64,000 bases of DNA from Setophaga petechia (taxonomy: Eukaryota; Chordata; Aves; Passeriformes; Parulidae): contig JANCRA010000033.1 of the NCBI GenBank assembly GCA_024362935.1, forward strand, positions 6,901,001-6,965,000, written 5' to 3'. Made by a program: the position numbers and the translations under genes. Below the pieces are notes generated by a model, which worked only from the letters and a program-made list of their open reading frames with translations, was not told where the DNA came from and ran no database searches. Shown here piece by piece: positions 24,155 through 36,993 of this stretch (its first letter is position 1; each line of letters starts with the position of its first letter).

Positions 24155-25914
24155 TGAACTGGCAGTTTAAAAAAGACTTTGCAAATATCAAATCTTTCCT
24201 GAGATGCATTCATCTTTGATATCCAAGCAGCCTGAATCCTCATCTATTTTTTCAGCCCTGTGTCTCTTTATTATGTCCTCTCATATTTGCTAGTCATGGG
24301 ATTGTTTTCTTCCCCTTTTTGCATCTCTTTTGGCTCACCAAACATCTTTCAGCAGAGTCACAGTGTTTGTGCCTGTTTTGCACTCAAATTCATATCCAGA
24401 AAGTTTTCTCTCTCCCATCCTTCTTCCTGTATGTTGTTTCCATCCTCTCTGGTGAGAGTATCCCTTTGTTTTGCTGATGTCAATGGATGTACAGGTAGTG
24501 CCTCAGAATTTATCAAAGTATTTCACCTGAAGTTTAAAAAAAGCAGGGCAGGCACAGCAATAGCTGATGGGTATGAACTGAATCTTACATGGTTTGCAGG
24601 TGTATTGTTCAGGCAAACCCACAAACCATAAATACAGCCAACCTTCCTAGAACTTTGTATTGGTTAAAAAGTGCTCCAAATTCTTCATGTTATGATGTAG
24701 GCTGTTGAGTTTAAATTTTTTTTCCAGGGTCTTTATTTTCAGATCTTAATTCTCCCTTCATGAAAGCACAGGGCTTGGCTCTTAGTTCCATATGTCTTTA
24801 TAAGCCCACACCCTGAACACAAAATAGTGTTGAAGATCACTCCCTTGTCTTATCCTGCCAAATACAAACTTTAAAGAGGTTTGGGATGTGGATGTTCTTT
24901 TGTCCTGCTCAGCAGACCCCTGACTGGGATAATATCCTTAGGGTTATGAAGTATTATTGAAAGGAAGCACAAGAACACTGTGCTCTAGTTCTGCATGTGG
25001 CTTTAATTATAGATTCTCCTGAATCCTTTTCATACCTGCTCCTAATTTTTTTTCTTGAAATTTCTTCCACTCTGTAATGATTCTCTTTAAATGAGTTTTA
25101 AAAATGCTATATAGGAACTAACTATACAAAATTAAGGAATCCTGATATTGCCTTTCATCTTCTTGTTTCTAATTCAGCCTGACAAGCTGTGCAGGATAGC
25201 TTGAAGAACTGGGGCCTCTTCCTCATGAATGCACCTATAAATTAAAAGCAAAGGAGTTTGAGCTGCTTTTCATTATCTTGCATCCAATGGCTGAATTTAC
25301 ACACCAAACAAAACTGTATCATCATCTTACAAACTAATGTTTGGGGAAAACATGTGTTTCAGAATTATTTTTTTTGGTGCTCAGTAATACCAGCACTTCA
25401 TTTCTTTTAGATAAATATTTATACAAGCATGCACTGTAAACCAAGAAAGCCCAGGGTCTGAGGCCCTTCAGCAAAGAATCTCTCATTTTCTGTGATGATT
25501 TTTTTTCCTGAGCTGTTTAATAAGTATTAACCACTGAGGGAGTTAAGAACCTAAAAAGAAAATATTTTTGAATACTGGAAGGAGATCAGTTTCCTTTCCC
25601 TAGACATGATGTTACTCAGTGCAAACTACAGCCTTAAGTAAAAACAAAGTGTGCATTGAGAAATTCACTGTGGAACAGCTGCATTTCTGAGATGTTGTAG
25701 GCAGGGAAAGTTTCACCCCTGGACTCCCTTCAGGTGTCTCAGAAGTTTCTGGTGCCCTGGTGCTAAAAGGATATTAGAAAAATTCTGCTTAAAAATTGGC
25801 TGCCAGAAAAGTCTTACTTTTAGAAAAACATACCTTCTCCACACCCCCTTAAATTTTAAAGTCCTCTTTAGAAATCAAGGAATGGATCTGAAGATGAGGG
25901 GGGAACTCTGCTGT

Positions 25915-25937
25915 CCTAGAAACTGGCCTAGAAACTG
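25915..25937 (+). repeat. Tandem repeat, 12-bp unit x 2
   Basis: CCTAGAAACTGG is followed directly by CCTAGAAACTG(T). A simple local duplication. Confidence 0.85.
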
Positions 25938-26069
25938 TCTGATTTGGTTTTATATCTTTTTAAATATGGGACTCCATTAAGAGACCAGTTCATAGTCCAG
26001 TGACAATTACTGTTATATTCCAATATAGATTTTCCCAAACAACACACGTGCCTTCAGTAGCTGCTTTTA

Positions 26070-26255
26070 CAGGCATTTATTGTGTTTGGTGCAGGGGGCA
26101 GATATTTCAGGACAAAGAGGATAAGTTTCAAAAGTCAGAAGTTATGCCTCCAGCTGAAACTGGAGCAAATTACACAGCAAACTGGTATTTTCAATGTCAG
26201 TTTTGGATAAGATAACTTGTCCAAAATGATACAGGAAACTGAGGTTAGAAACTAA
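26070..26255 (-). mobile_element. Possible MIR-like relic, minus orientation
   Basis: On the plus strand, GGCATTTATTGTGTTTGGTG near 26073 is reminiscent of the reverse-complemented MIR tail (CATTTATTGAGC.C..). About 130 bp later, GATAACTTGTCCAAAATGAT then ACAGGAAACTGAGG resembles the reverse-complemented core (TAACTTGCCCAAGGTCACACAG and GAAACTGAGG). Order and spacing fit a minus-strand MIR, but GAAACTGAGG falls on the wrong side of the core, so the match may be partly fortuitous. Confidence 0.3.
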
Positions 26256-27289
26256 GGGATAATTGATTTGGCTTTAATGTTGTTGTACTAGATTTTATCA
26301 ACTCTCCTAAATCTAACATCACAGTTCCTCACCTGGCTATTTCAGCATTATTGAGGAGCTTATTCTTAGTCCTGTTCCTGAAACTGAACTTGTTTGCAGA
26401 GATAAAATAACTTGCTAAATAAAGCAAATTCAGAAGAAGTATCCCCACTCAATTCAAGTGTAGTGCAGGAAAAAGAAAGTGAAGTTCTAAAAACTTATTT
26501 TGTACTCATAAAGGAATTTTCATTTGATACAAAGTCATTGCACAGTCCTGTGGCAGACTGAGAGAAATGAGTACATGCAAAAGGGCCTAAAACATCCACT
26601 GTAAAACTGTTAAACTAAGGGAATTGTGTAAAGTTTGGTTGTTGTACTTGGCTGGATTTACATGTACTTTTTTCAGTTTTGATTTGGGTTGTGGTTTTGA
26701 CTCTGTTTAGAACTGGGCCAGAACCACAGCTGTGGATCCAAATACCCACAAATCCTGGCCCAGATCTGAATTATTCATGTTGAGTTCATTTCTGATTCAA
26801 AAGAACCCCCAAATTCTGGGCAAAATTCTATCAAAACCACTAAACTCCCCTGGCTGGAGTGCCAAGCCACAGTTTAACCCAGGTTTGTTTGAAAATGGCT
26901 AAAAACTGGTCACAGATTCTGTTGAGCATGATCCAAAATTGAATCATAGTATTTAGAAACTTCAGCAAACTGAGGCAGAACACAGTGGTTGCAATAAAAC
27001 CAAAATTGAGGGAGTATCGTGAGGTCTTGATTTCTTTTTGTGGACATTTCTTGCAGTTGAGCAAACCCATCCTGAGAACTGCACTGGTTCAGGGGAACTG
27101 GTAGTTCAGAGAACTTGTGTGCTTGAGAGCAGTTCTTAAAGAGCTGAAAGCAATGATGGAAATGTATCAGTTTCCTCTCTTACACTTTTTCCATTTTTAG
27201 TGGAGTTGCTCTTGTTCTGTTCTGCCTTCTGCACAATTAAAATAAAAGCCTTTGAAGTGTCTGAATTTGCATATTTTATTTTTTTCCAG

Positions 27290-27360
27290 AGACTTTGTCA
27301 CAGCCTCTTATGGAAGTGATAGCATTAAATTGGAGCAGCACAATGAATTCCAGGAAGCGA
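27290..27360 (+). other. Weak exon-like segment after a strong pyrimidine tract
   Basis: TTTTATTTTTTTCCAG precedes 27290, and GT follows position 27360 (donor GCGA|GTAATC, poor at +5). Two frames are open across it; one includes DFVTASYGSDSIKLEQHNEF. An octamer ATTTGCAT at 27265-27272 lies in the pyrimidine tract. More likely unique non-coding DNA than an exon. Confidence 0.08.
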
Positions 27361-28310
27361 GTAATCTTCATTAAGCTTGTTTATTTGCAGGAGCTCCATT
27401 AAATTAAGAATGCTTATCAGGCTATGTCTGCACTGATGAAACCAGTTCTGCTGTTTGCCTTGAGGGATTGGTTCCCTACCTGCCACCTCAGGATCCTGGA
27501 TTTTAATCACGTCCTTGGCAAACCCAGTAGATCATTAGTTCAAAACTGACATTTAACCTATAGTACAAGATCAGTCTTTAAAGTAACTTTTACATATTCT
27601 CCATTTTAAAGATTAAGAAATAGGGCTACAGCAAAATGCATGACTTGAAGCAGGTGAAGGGAAACTTGGTTTTAAGATGTTTCTGTTGTGGTAAGGGCAG
27701 GTGTAGTTTTGGACTGATCCAGTCTGAGGTGTGAGTGCTGGCATGGTCTCTTAAAATCAGAAGTAAAAGAGAGAGATGAATCAATTCTGAATTGAACAAA
27801 TGGCAGAATTCCAGTCTAATACCTTGAAAAGAAACTCATAAAACATGAAATAAAATTTAATTTCCCCCATGTGTATTTAATGATGAGTGTAAGTCTATGG
27901 TGAGGTTCTTCTCCAAATTATTTAGGTAGAAATTTATACTTTTTGAAATACCAATGAAAATAATTTTGATGCATTTGAATTCTTCTGCACTGCAACATAA
28001 ATATTTGGAAATGTTCACTCCTCTGAAAGGGTAATTGTTGGATACATAGTGAGTTGGATAGATTATCAGCCACAGATAGGATGCCTCCAATAAAAGGGCA
28101 CCCCATAAAGGCATTTGTTTTTACATAATTAACCCAATGGCATTTGGTTCCAGCAAAGCCATTCTGCTACTTAATGACAAGAAAAATGAGATATTAGTGA
28201 AGGTCTGGGAAGAGATGAGTACACATCTGCTTGTATTTGCTTTCCTGGCATGACCCATCAGGTTGCTCTTTAGAACTAAAATTAAAAATGTAGAGAATGG
28301 AAGATTTTAA

Positions 28311-28330
28311 TGAAAAAAAACCCCAACCAA
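28311..28330 (+). repeat. A-rich tract with CCCC
   Basis: GAAAAAAAACCCCAACCAAA. Low complexity. Confidence 0.8.
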
Positions 28331-28763
28331 ATCCTCATCTCTTCTCCGAATTGAAAATGTAAAGAGACATAATGGAGAGAAGCTGAACTTGTAAATGCTT
28401 TGGGTTTGTATTTCTGTTGCAGGAGCTGTGTGTTGCTCTTGTGTGTATGTATCAATTATAAATATATATCTGCTTTTGCAGTGACAGACTATTTTAAGGT
28501 GGCTCAAACAGTTATTGGTACCAAACTGCTTGATAATGAATGTCTGGGAAACTGTGATGACAGATCAAAGGATCAGCATTTTAGGTTTCCATTCCTGGTG
28601 TATCTAGTTTAGATTGACTGTAAATAAAGTTCTAGGCAAGTTCCAAATGAGCAAGGCAGGGTCTTACAGGGTAGGGTAGCATTATCTTGGGAATCCTGCT
28701 GAAACATCCTTCTGGAGGGGGCTGATCTGTGAGAATTGTGGAGAGATTTGTAAGCTTTGCTTT

Positions 28764-29222
28764 TTAGTGAAGATTGCCTAAAGCAATATTAATTGAATAT
28801 GCATCTTTCTGATAAACATACTGTACTTCTGAAACTGTTGTCATCAACATGACAACAAATGAGTGTGGAAAAATCAAATCCTGGAGCAAAAGGCAGATTT
28901 GCTGATGAGAAACTCCTCTGGGAAGTCTGGAGCTTCCCATCCCATTTGTAAACAACTGCACCCATGTGGACTCTGTTTGTGTGCAGGGGTGGTTGGGCTC
29001 TGCCTTTGTGCCACAGTGAAAGAGGGAAGAAGATGAAAAGCAATGGCAACAAAATGAATATGCAAAAAAGGAGGAATCTGATCCAGGGACAGGAGCTGTG
29101 GGTTGGGGTTTAATGTTATGGATTAGTCTGTTACAGTTTATTTCCTCTTTAGGATGTTTGTTCCAGTTGCTTTTCTCATCTGTGTGGTCTTCACTCAGCA
29201 GAGCTTGTGTCATCCTTTTCAT
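28764..29222 (-). other. 152-codon open frame, probably not a gene
   Basis: The frame begins with a true ATG on the minus strand but with C at -3. The start is hydrophilic (KRMTQALLSEDHTDEKSNWN) and the middle is Ser/Cys/Phe-rich. No domain is recognised, and two other minus-strand frames overlap it. Length is as expected by chance. Confidence 0.06.
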
Positions 29223-30913
29223 CTGGTTGTAAAGAAGTTTTCTGGCTTCATATACCTTTGCTACAGGGATCTTGAATGGTGTTTCTTCGGGGTTTCTAAA
29301 CTACATGAAATACAGAGCTGAGAAGAATGCACTTATAGAGGTTTAGGTTTCATTTAAATTTGCAGGGTCTTGGTTGCACTGGTCTTCTGTGTAATCTAGA
29401 AAATCTATAATAATTTGGAAATACGAATAGAGAAATCTAAACCTTTGCACTGCACTTGAATGAGGACTGTACTTACTAATGCCATAACTAGAGTGAATTT
29501 GAAAGACCTACTTCTCCCTGTTCCTTCTGCCTTTGTACAGATGTGTATGCTGTAAAAGTTATTTATAGGATTCATTTAAATTCCACATTTTTCCCAGTAC
29601 ATTTTCCACCTTCTTTTTCACAGTACTTACTTGTAAAATCAATAGTCTCAAACAGCTTTACTTTTTAAACTCCCCCTACTTTCCTTTAAAGCTTAGAGGC
29701 TCTGTGTGTTTCCATGGAGCCACTTCGAAGCAGATAGAAACAAACTCAGGCGCAAAAGTTCATTTTGAAGGAAAGCCAGTGCTGGTTTATGCTATGAAGA
29801 GCCTAATCATGCTTGACTTGTGCAGGTGCAGAGTTTAAAATGAGATTGTCAATATTCAAAACATTTGCATGTTTGTGTTGCAGATAGATGGTTCTACACC
29901 ATAACTGGGTAAATACCCTGGGAAAAGGACTTCATAGTGTACACAGATTTGTTTTTAATACCTCTCTCCTTTTATCAGGTGTTTCGCAGCATCCAAATAT
30001 CAGAATTATTGTTACTTTGGCTTATAAGGAAAAAGTACCTAAAGCTGAAAAAACGAGGTAACATCAGAGCATTCATTACTATTACAGGAATATTAATTAA
30101 GAAGAATAAATGGTATTGGGAGGTTTCTGTGCTGAGAGGTTTATTCTAAATACAGTGGTCAAGATCCTTTAGTGCTGTTCCTCTGGTGAGCAACAGTAGA
30201 ACTGACTTTGTTTACACTTAAGGTTTGGCCTCTTCTGTTCAGCAATTCCCACATAAAAACAAAACAGTAACAAAACTGAATTTGATTCATAACAGAATCA
30301 AGATTTCTCTTGATTTCAGATTTACCAAAGCAGTGGCTTGACTGTTGCCTCAGTTCACTACAGATACATGAGCTATATTCACAGTTATTTCCTCAGTGTG
30401 GGTTTGATTTCAACAATTCTGAAATTCAGAACTTGTCAAGCTCCTTTGTGATCAATTTAATCTTTCACAGAAGGATCACGCTGAGATCTTGACTTTGTCT
30501 TCAAAATACTTTTTCTCCAAGTTTCCTTTACCAATGCCCCTACCAAGAAAAGGAAGCAAATAGTGGATTTTTTACAAATGTTTATAGCATAACATAGGGA
30601 AAAACTTCAAAATGCAGAGAAGTGATTATGCTTGGTCTTTTTTTCTTTTTTACCCTCTTTTTTCCTTCCCCCCCATTTCAAATTGTATTTATATTTCTCT
30701 CTGATTCTCATGTTACTTTCTTCTTCAAGCTGCCAAAAGTCTTCAAGTGTGGTGCTGGAGATTAAATGGCAAATTTCTGGCAAACATCACAGAGCTTTGT
30801 TTTCAATGAAGAAGCAAATCTAGCCTCTGATTAACAGGAGAATCACTTTACTTGCACTATCATTTATGCTCATAGTTCTTGGATTTGTTGTCATTTGCAC
30901 ATGGAAACATAAC

Positions 30914-30929
30914 ATTTGCATATGCAAAT
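30914..30929. promoter_or_regulatory. Perfect palindrome of two abutting octamer (POU) motifs
   Basis: ATTTGCATATGCAAAT is a 16-bp perfect palindrome. It consists of two octamer motifs (ATTTGCAT and ATGCAAAT) back to back without a spacer. Octamers are bound by POU-domain factors (Oct1, Oct2, Oct4, Brn families), and palindromic arrangements are known to recruit POU dimers. No promoter or gene is visible nearby, so a distal element is the only functional reading. One 16-bp palindrome is expected by chance in 64 kb; the octamer content is what makes this one notable. Confidence 0.35.
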
Positions 30930-31872
30930 AGTGCATTAGAGTGTCTTGTGCTTTGAAAACAGTACACAAGGTACAATACCCTCAGTGGTCTAAAGAACAA
31001 ACACATAGAATCAAACTGGTAGCTGGTGAAGAGAAGAATGAGAGGATAATTATGGAAAATGTGCAAATACTCTCACCGAATCAAAGACATAATTTTAGAT
31101 ATCTGTTTTCAGTGGGGTCAGTCATAAAATCCTCATCTGCTGTTCCATGGGACCCAGTCCATCCCTCACATAGTTTTATCTGGGAGAGGAGAGAACTGAC
31201 ACTGAACTGATGGCCTGGCTGAGCATCAAAGTGTTGTACAAAAGCCCTGCTGATTATGCTGATTCAAAGAATTAATTATTTTACATTTGCTAAAATCAAA
31301 GCAAGTTATGACATTAACGAGAACAGGAAAGAGGAAAGCAGAGGATAGTAGGACCAGTGGATATGAGCGCTGATCTTGGCTACCCCACACCACAGGCACT
31401 GCTCCCTCAAGCTCTCTTAGCAGTGCACAGGCTGTGCATAGAATGCCTTTGTGAAGGAGGCTTTGATCTGCTGAATGAACCTGACCTGTTTGCTGTGTTT
31501 TAGGCAGACAGTGGAAGCACAAGACGTGAGACATCAGAGACAGATGATAGGAAATGGACTCTCAGGGCAGAAAAACTAGGGAGAGCACAGATATGCCTAA
31601 ATGACCAAATGAAAATCTGAGCTCCATATGTCTTTCCATTAAGTAGTATTGCAGGTCAGGATTTTCTTTTACCTCTTAGAGGGTTAAAACAAATGCCCCT
31701 CCTTTCTTCCCCCTTTCCCTGCCCTGATGACCTGGAGAGGAAGGCTGTTCCAGAGAGCAGAATTGTGGAGGGAAATTCATGTGGAACACAGTACCAGACT
31801 CTGAGAGGATCTTCAGCACACTGCTCTCTGGGCAGTTCAGCTTGAATTTTACATGGGCAGATGATGGCAGGA

Positions 31873-32130
31873 GAGGAGGGGACTGTTTTAAACTAAAATA
31901 GGGGAGAATTAGATTAGATGTTAGGACGAAATTCTTTACTCAGAAGGTGGTGAGACATTGGCACAGGTTGCCCAGAGAAGCTGTGGCTGCCCTATTCCTG
32001 GAAGTGTCCAAGGCCAGGTTGGATGGGGCTTGAAGTGGAAGGTGTCCCTGCCCATGGCAGGGGTGGGATGAGATGAGATTTAAGATCCTTTGCAACCCAG
32101 ACCATTCCATGACTCTGTGAATTATTCTAC
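31873..32130 (+). mobile_element. CR1 LINE 3' end (5'-truncated)
   Basis: This is a dead, 5'-truncated copy of a chicken-repeat-1 (CR1) non-LTR retrotransposon. It covers only the end of the element past the pol frame. The sequence shows the typical avian CR1 tail in order: a block around 31897-31925 (TTAGATTAGATGTTAGGAC type), TTCTTTACTCAGAAGGTGGTGAG, CACAGGTTGCCCAGAGAAGC, GTCCAAGGCCAGGTTGGATG, GGAAGGTGTCCCTGCCCATG, and a final CAACCCAGACCATTCCATGA. It ends in degenerate 8-bp ATTCTRTG-like units rather than a poly-A tail, as CR1 does. A short piece that usually follows GGGCTTG (a GAGCAACCTGGTCTA-like block) is missing at about 32032. Divergence looks moderate, so the copy is not recent. The open frame on the opposite strand (31940-32170) is a shadow of the repeat. 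Confidence 0.95.
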
Positions 32131-35100
32131 AAGGAAGAGGCCAGGTATGGATCAGAGTGACCACAGTCACAGATTCATGGTCGTGTTAAAGTCTTCTTTG
32201 CAGCTTCAGGCTCTACTCAATAAACACCCCCAAGCAGATTTCCTACAGCTGTGGTTACAGAAAGGCAGCAGTCTGGGTACATCCCTTTGGTTCTCTCAGT
32301 CTCAGTGAGCCTGGAACAGTCCTCAGGCTGCCTTTTTTGTGTGTACCACACCACAGGCCACAAACCCCGGCCCACCAGCCTGAGCCACTGAAGATCAATA
32401 GTGAAAGAGCAAAAGCCACAAACTCTGATGTGCCTCAGGAAGGGAGTGAGGAGATGAAGGACATTGCCAATGTGAATGAGATCTACATGAAAGAGCCTCA
32501 TCATTGCACTGCTTTCATGGATTAAAGGAACAATTGAGCAGAAGAATGAGAAGGCGGTGCCAAGAGGAAGAGAAAATATGGAGGAGGGAAGCAGGGTTTC
32601 TCTGGTTAAACCATTCCAGTCACGTTCCTGGCACACAAGCAGAAAAGCACAGCTGCTTTACATCTGCTGAGAGCACTGGAACTGAACAGGCACCAACATA
32701 AGTATTCTCAGCCTGTTCAGATGAGGTTTTTGTTTGCTCTGGTGTGGATACAATACTTTTTGTAATTAGTAAGATGGACAACTATTTTCTAATGCCGCTG
32801 CAATAACTGATTTGGCTTATAGATGTTTTCTCTCAAAGGTCAGGCCTGTAGGGACTTACAAAAGGCTAATTTTGTCACCTGAGTGTCAGACCTAGTGCCC
32901 ACCCTGAGAGACACAATAACCACTGAATTACACAATTTAAATGTTGCATGCTTGTATCAATGAAAAACTCTGACAATTTTCTTTCATGTAGCATCTTGAT
33001 TATATTTCATGTAGTAAATCTCCCCAAGTATTTTAGGGCTTTGTGCCTAAAGTGAGGCCCACATCCCTGGATATCACTGTAATACAAAGATAACAATAAC
33101 ATTACAATTTTTCTTTACCTAATTTATAGTCTTTGGGGCATATTTTGAGTAGGGCTCTGAAGTCTGCTAAAACCCTCAGCTGACATGAGGGAAGTTCATA
33201 TAAATGCAACATGAAGAAATCTTAAATCCTTGCTCAGCATCTCTGTTTGATCCTCTCCACTACCCAGCAACAGCCAGGAGGTAACAGGAACTAATAAACA
33301 TATAAAATGATGTGATTGATTTAAATTAACCCGTTCATTGACACTACTGCTAGAGGGATCATGTATTTCAAACTCCAGCTCATTCTTTGTGTGCAAATGA
33401 AATTTCAGCTAGTATTGATAAGTATTTTGCCTGCATGAGTTATGAGAATGAAGACTTTAAAGATGACGAGAATATCAAATCAAAGAGAGACTGTGTTATG
33501 CAAATTAAAACCTGACACAGACGTGAGGAGTTTGAATCTGGGATTCTAAACTCACTGCTATCAGCAAGAGCAGCTTTGGCTCTTCTATCCTTGGCTGCTT
33601 CTATTATTCAGTAAGGCTTTTTTAGCTTCATATTAGCTGATAGTACACCTATGTGGGTGACAGGAGCTGCAGCTGTGCTAATTATGGCAGAGAGCAGCAG
33701 TGCATTCTTCAGCCCAGCTCCACACTGGGACTGTTTGGATGTCCCATGGCTGGCTGCATCTCACACAAGCACTGGCAATGCCTGAGTCTTTCAGACAAGC
33801 ATATGAAAGAAATTGGCGTTTTCCAATGGCCTTATGAATATTTAAAGGTGAAAAAACATCTTGCTAAAGTTACCTGGTGTTTACTTCCATGTTTTGGGGC
33901 TCTGTGTGTGTGTGTGTCTCAGTGCAGTAAATGTGCAGGTAGAACTGCAGAACAGGGAGTTCAGATCTGTGGAGCAGCTTTCTGTGTTTGTTGTAGCTTT
34001 AACTGTATCTCAGCCATATGCCTTGTGCAGCATGTTGAGCAAACACCTTTTTTTATAATTCTTCTATCTCAGGGGAAACACTGACAGGGCCATGGCAAAC
34101 TGCTCATTCAACTAAGTGTTGGTGAAGAGGCTGCTGAGGATCAGGCTTTTGGAAAAGATTCAATGCCACTGTCTAGACAGAGGCAAGAAACAAGGGCTCC
34201 CTTTCCCCTCATCCCCTTGAAGCCTCATCACAGAGCTATGCAAGTCTGCTAATTAAACTGGAGTTTTGCACTTCACCCTTAGGAATTTCTATCTTAAAAA
34301 AAAGTAGGTCATTTGATTGACATGTATTCTTCAGCATCCTAATCTCCAGTGAGGAAATCATGAAAAATGAGCTGTGCTGAATGCAGACAAAACTGAGGCT
34401 ACACAGAAACTGAATGCTGGATTACATAAAAGGCTGAATAAGCCACCAATCCCACATTAGGAGGAACAGGAATAAGAAGGAATAGTGCAGAAAGCCACAC
34501 TTTTGCTGTGGTTAACAGAGGCTGCTGTTATTTGCTGGATAACTTCCATTCAGTCTGATGGAACACCAGATTTTGAGTGGTGGGTGTGTTTCAGTGGTGG
34601 TCTCTGACACTGGGTCCAGGCAAGAAATGAAGAAAACAAGACCAAGACTGGGACATAGAAAGGTCTTGGTTGGGAAATGGAGCTCAGAATTGGAAGTGGT
34701 GTCTTCCTAAGGGCTGGATCCAGACACAGGCTGTCCAGTCATCCTGAGAAACTGAAGCAGGATGATCAATAGAATTGAATAATATCTAAGAACTCATTGT
34801 AGTTACACATTTAGAGACCTGATAGAATTGTGCACTAATGCACCACTGATTTGGAGGGTGTTGATGGAGGCCTGTTTGTATCCTGACTGCTCAGACATTC
34901 CCAAAATTAACCCAGAGAAGGACCAGGAGAGCATGACTCTTAAGCGCTGTCTTCTGCCAGAGATCTTCATACCAGAGTGAGATACCCACTGGGATTCTCC
35001 ACCACTTCCACTGGGACATTCTATGCCTATGAGCAGAGAGTGTAGAAAAAGGAACAAAATGGCTTGGCCAGGGACTACTTTGCACACAAAACTTCTGCTT

Positions 35101-36990
35101 GTGAACTCTCAAGTGCTTGCACCCCGACGTGTGCTGAAGAGCAGCATTCGTTTTTCCTTTAACTTTTGGGAGCCATGTTCCAGCAGTCTGCCCAGGTCAC
35201 TCTATGCAGTGCCCAGTATGTTCAGTAGTTTCTGTTGCTTTGGGATGCCTCCATTTGTGAATGCTCATATTCCCACATCACATCCAGGCCTGGTTTTCAG
35301 AAAATTGAATCTGAGCATTTGTGAAAAGAAGGGACCCTCGAGTCACCCCAGACTGTATACTCAAATATAAACTGTGACTCACTTAAAAATGTAATTCAGT
35401 ATTTTTATAGGAGGCTTTTTAAAAAAAATCTAACAATATTTGTATTATTAAATTTATACCAAATGTGTATTTGGAAGTATTTCTCACTGATTAGTATAGA
35501 GACATCTTGGGTCTCACTGTAAATTCATGAGCGTCTGTTTTTCATTGTAGTGAGAAAGCTGTGAGAAAGCATCCAAGGCAGGCTATTCACCAGTAAGAAT
35601 TAAGCATCTATGGTGAGGTGGAATACAGGGTTCTCTGTTTCCTCTTGAATGATTCCATGCCTGAAGGTTTAATATCTAACAGATCTTTTCCTTCTCTTAA
35701 TGCCAAAATACTAAATTACTTGCAAGGTAGATTTTGTTCCAGAAATTTGTTTCTAATGTTGGTTTCTAAGGTGGTATAATAAGGTGCTGCAATAGCTTGT
35801 GGCCTGTTTGGGGTTATTTTTAAAGTTGCTAAATAGGGTTGGAAAAAGGAAACAGTACAGAAAAGCCTCTTTCCTCTGCATATTCTACTGCTTCTTCACC
35901 TTTCCTTGGATAATTTTGTCCTCATCTGCGTATTTAGTGTAAATTCAAAATATTATGAGGAAGAGTTATAAAATGATTTGTATTAGCAAATGAGCTTTGT
36001 GTCTTTTGGGAACATATAAGTCCTGGGTTTCAGCCTATACTAATGCTGGGTTTAGAACAAATGCCCCCTGGCTCCAAACAAACCTAAAGCCTGTGTGTGT
36101 CCATGAGCACTGGTTCTCTGTGACCTTCCTTTACTCTTCTGTAGACCTTGTCTAATATTTCTCTTCTCTCCCAGAAAAATGCTTCCTTGGAAGGTTTAGT
36201 CAGATGATGTTTGAGATCCTTGAGGAAAGGTCGTCACTGCAAGGAGCTGAGCTCTGGTGACATGGCTTCAAAAATAAAATGAAAATAAAAGGCTAAAAGG
36301 TATAACTATGGCACAGCTAAAAATAGAGACTGAAATTCCTCTTCAGTCTCAAGCCATATATGGATCTGTGCATAGCTATGTCAGGCAGGATCCTCATGCA
36401 AAAAGAGATGAAGTTTTGGCTGATTTACCATGGGAAGCATCATGTTCATATGTTTCCTTTGTAGAGCTAAATCATAATTCTGAAGTTGTCAAAAGGCCGC
36501 TCTTTAAATTAGAGTAATTTATTGCTGTATGTGCCCAAGAACAGCTACAAATGTAAACACAGGCATTCCCTTGGCTATATCCACTGCACTTTTCCAGATC
36601 ATTTCCAAGTGGAAAAGAAGCCTAACAAAGAATGAAGCAAAATTTCTCTGCCAGTCACAATCAGAAGATTAATCCTTCTTTTCTAGTGCCTATAAACAGT
36701 AGACCAGAGTCTGGTCTTTGTCTAGAATTTCCAGTGACACTGCTGGCAGTGCCAGGCATGGATGACATGCAGGGAAAATACACTGGCTTTGTGCAGAAAC
36801 CTCGTTGCTGTTGAACATTTCATATACCTGCATGTGCACACGTGCTCCTGCAACACAGGGATATTTAGAGGCTGTTTCACACTCCAAAATTAGTACTTAT
36901 GGGAAATGATATATGCAGTACCTTGATACTCACAGTGCCCTTGTGGCAGCACATTCCTAAAGCATTACCTGTGTGATACATTGATGAGGT
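32131..36990. other. Unique DNA, no gene seen
   Basis: Holds the TG repeat and an octamer followed by TTA (ATGCAAATTA at 33498). Frames at 32217-32636 minus (139 codons) and 33653-34084 plus (143 codons) have no recognised domain and overlap other open frames. Confidence 0.5.
33903..33917 (+). repeat. (TG)7 microsatellite
   Basis: Seven and a half TG units, GTGTGTGTGTGTGT type. A short dinucleotide repeat that could be polymorphic. Confidence 0.95.
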
Positions 36991-36993
36991 GGT

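Larger units (their letters stand above)
24155..30900. other. Unique DNA with sparse weak signals
   Basis: Holds the 12-bp tandem (25.9 kb), the possible MIR-like relic (26.1 kb), the exon-like segment (27.29 kb), octamers at 27265 and 29863, and the chance-length frame at 28.8-29.2 kb. Otherwise plain AT-rich sequence. Confidence 0.5.

Noticed and set aside
26090..26101. GCAGGGGGCAG as a CTCF site
   Set aside because: Only the AGGGGGC core fits; the left half of the motif is absent.
31940..32170. Minus-strand 76-codon frame
   Set aside because: It is the antisense of the CR1 tail.
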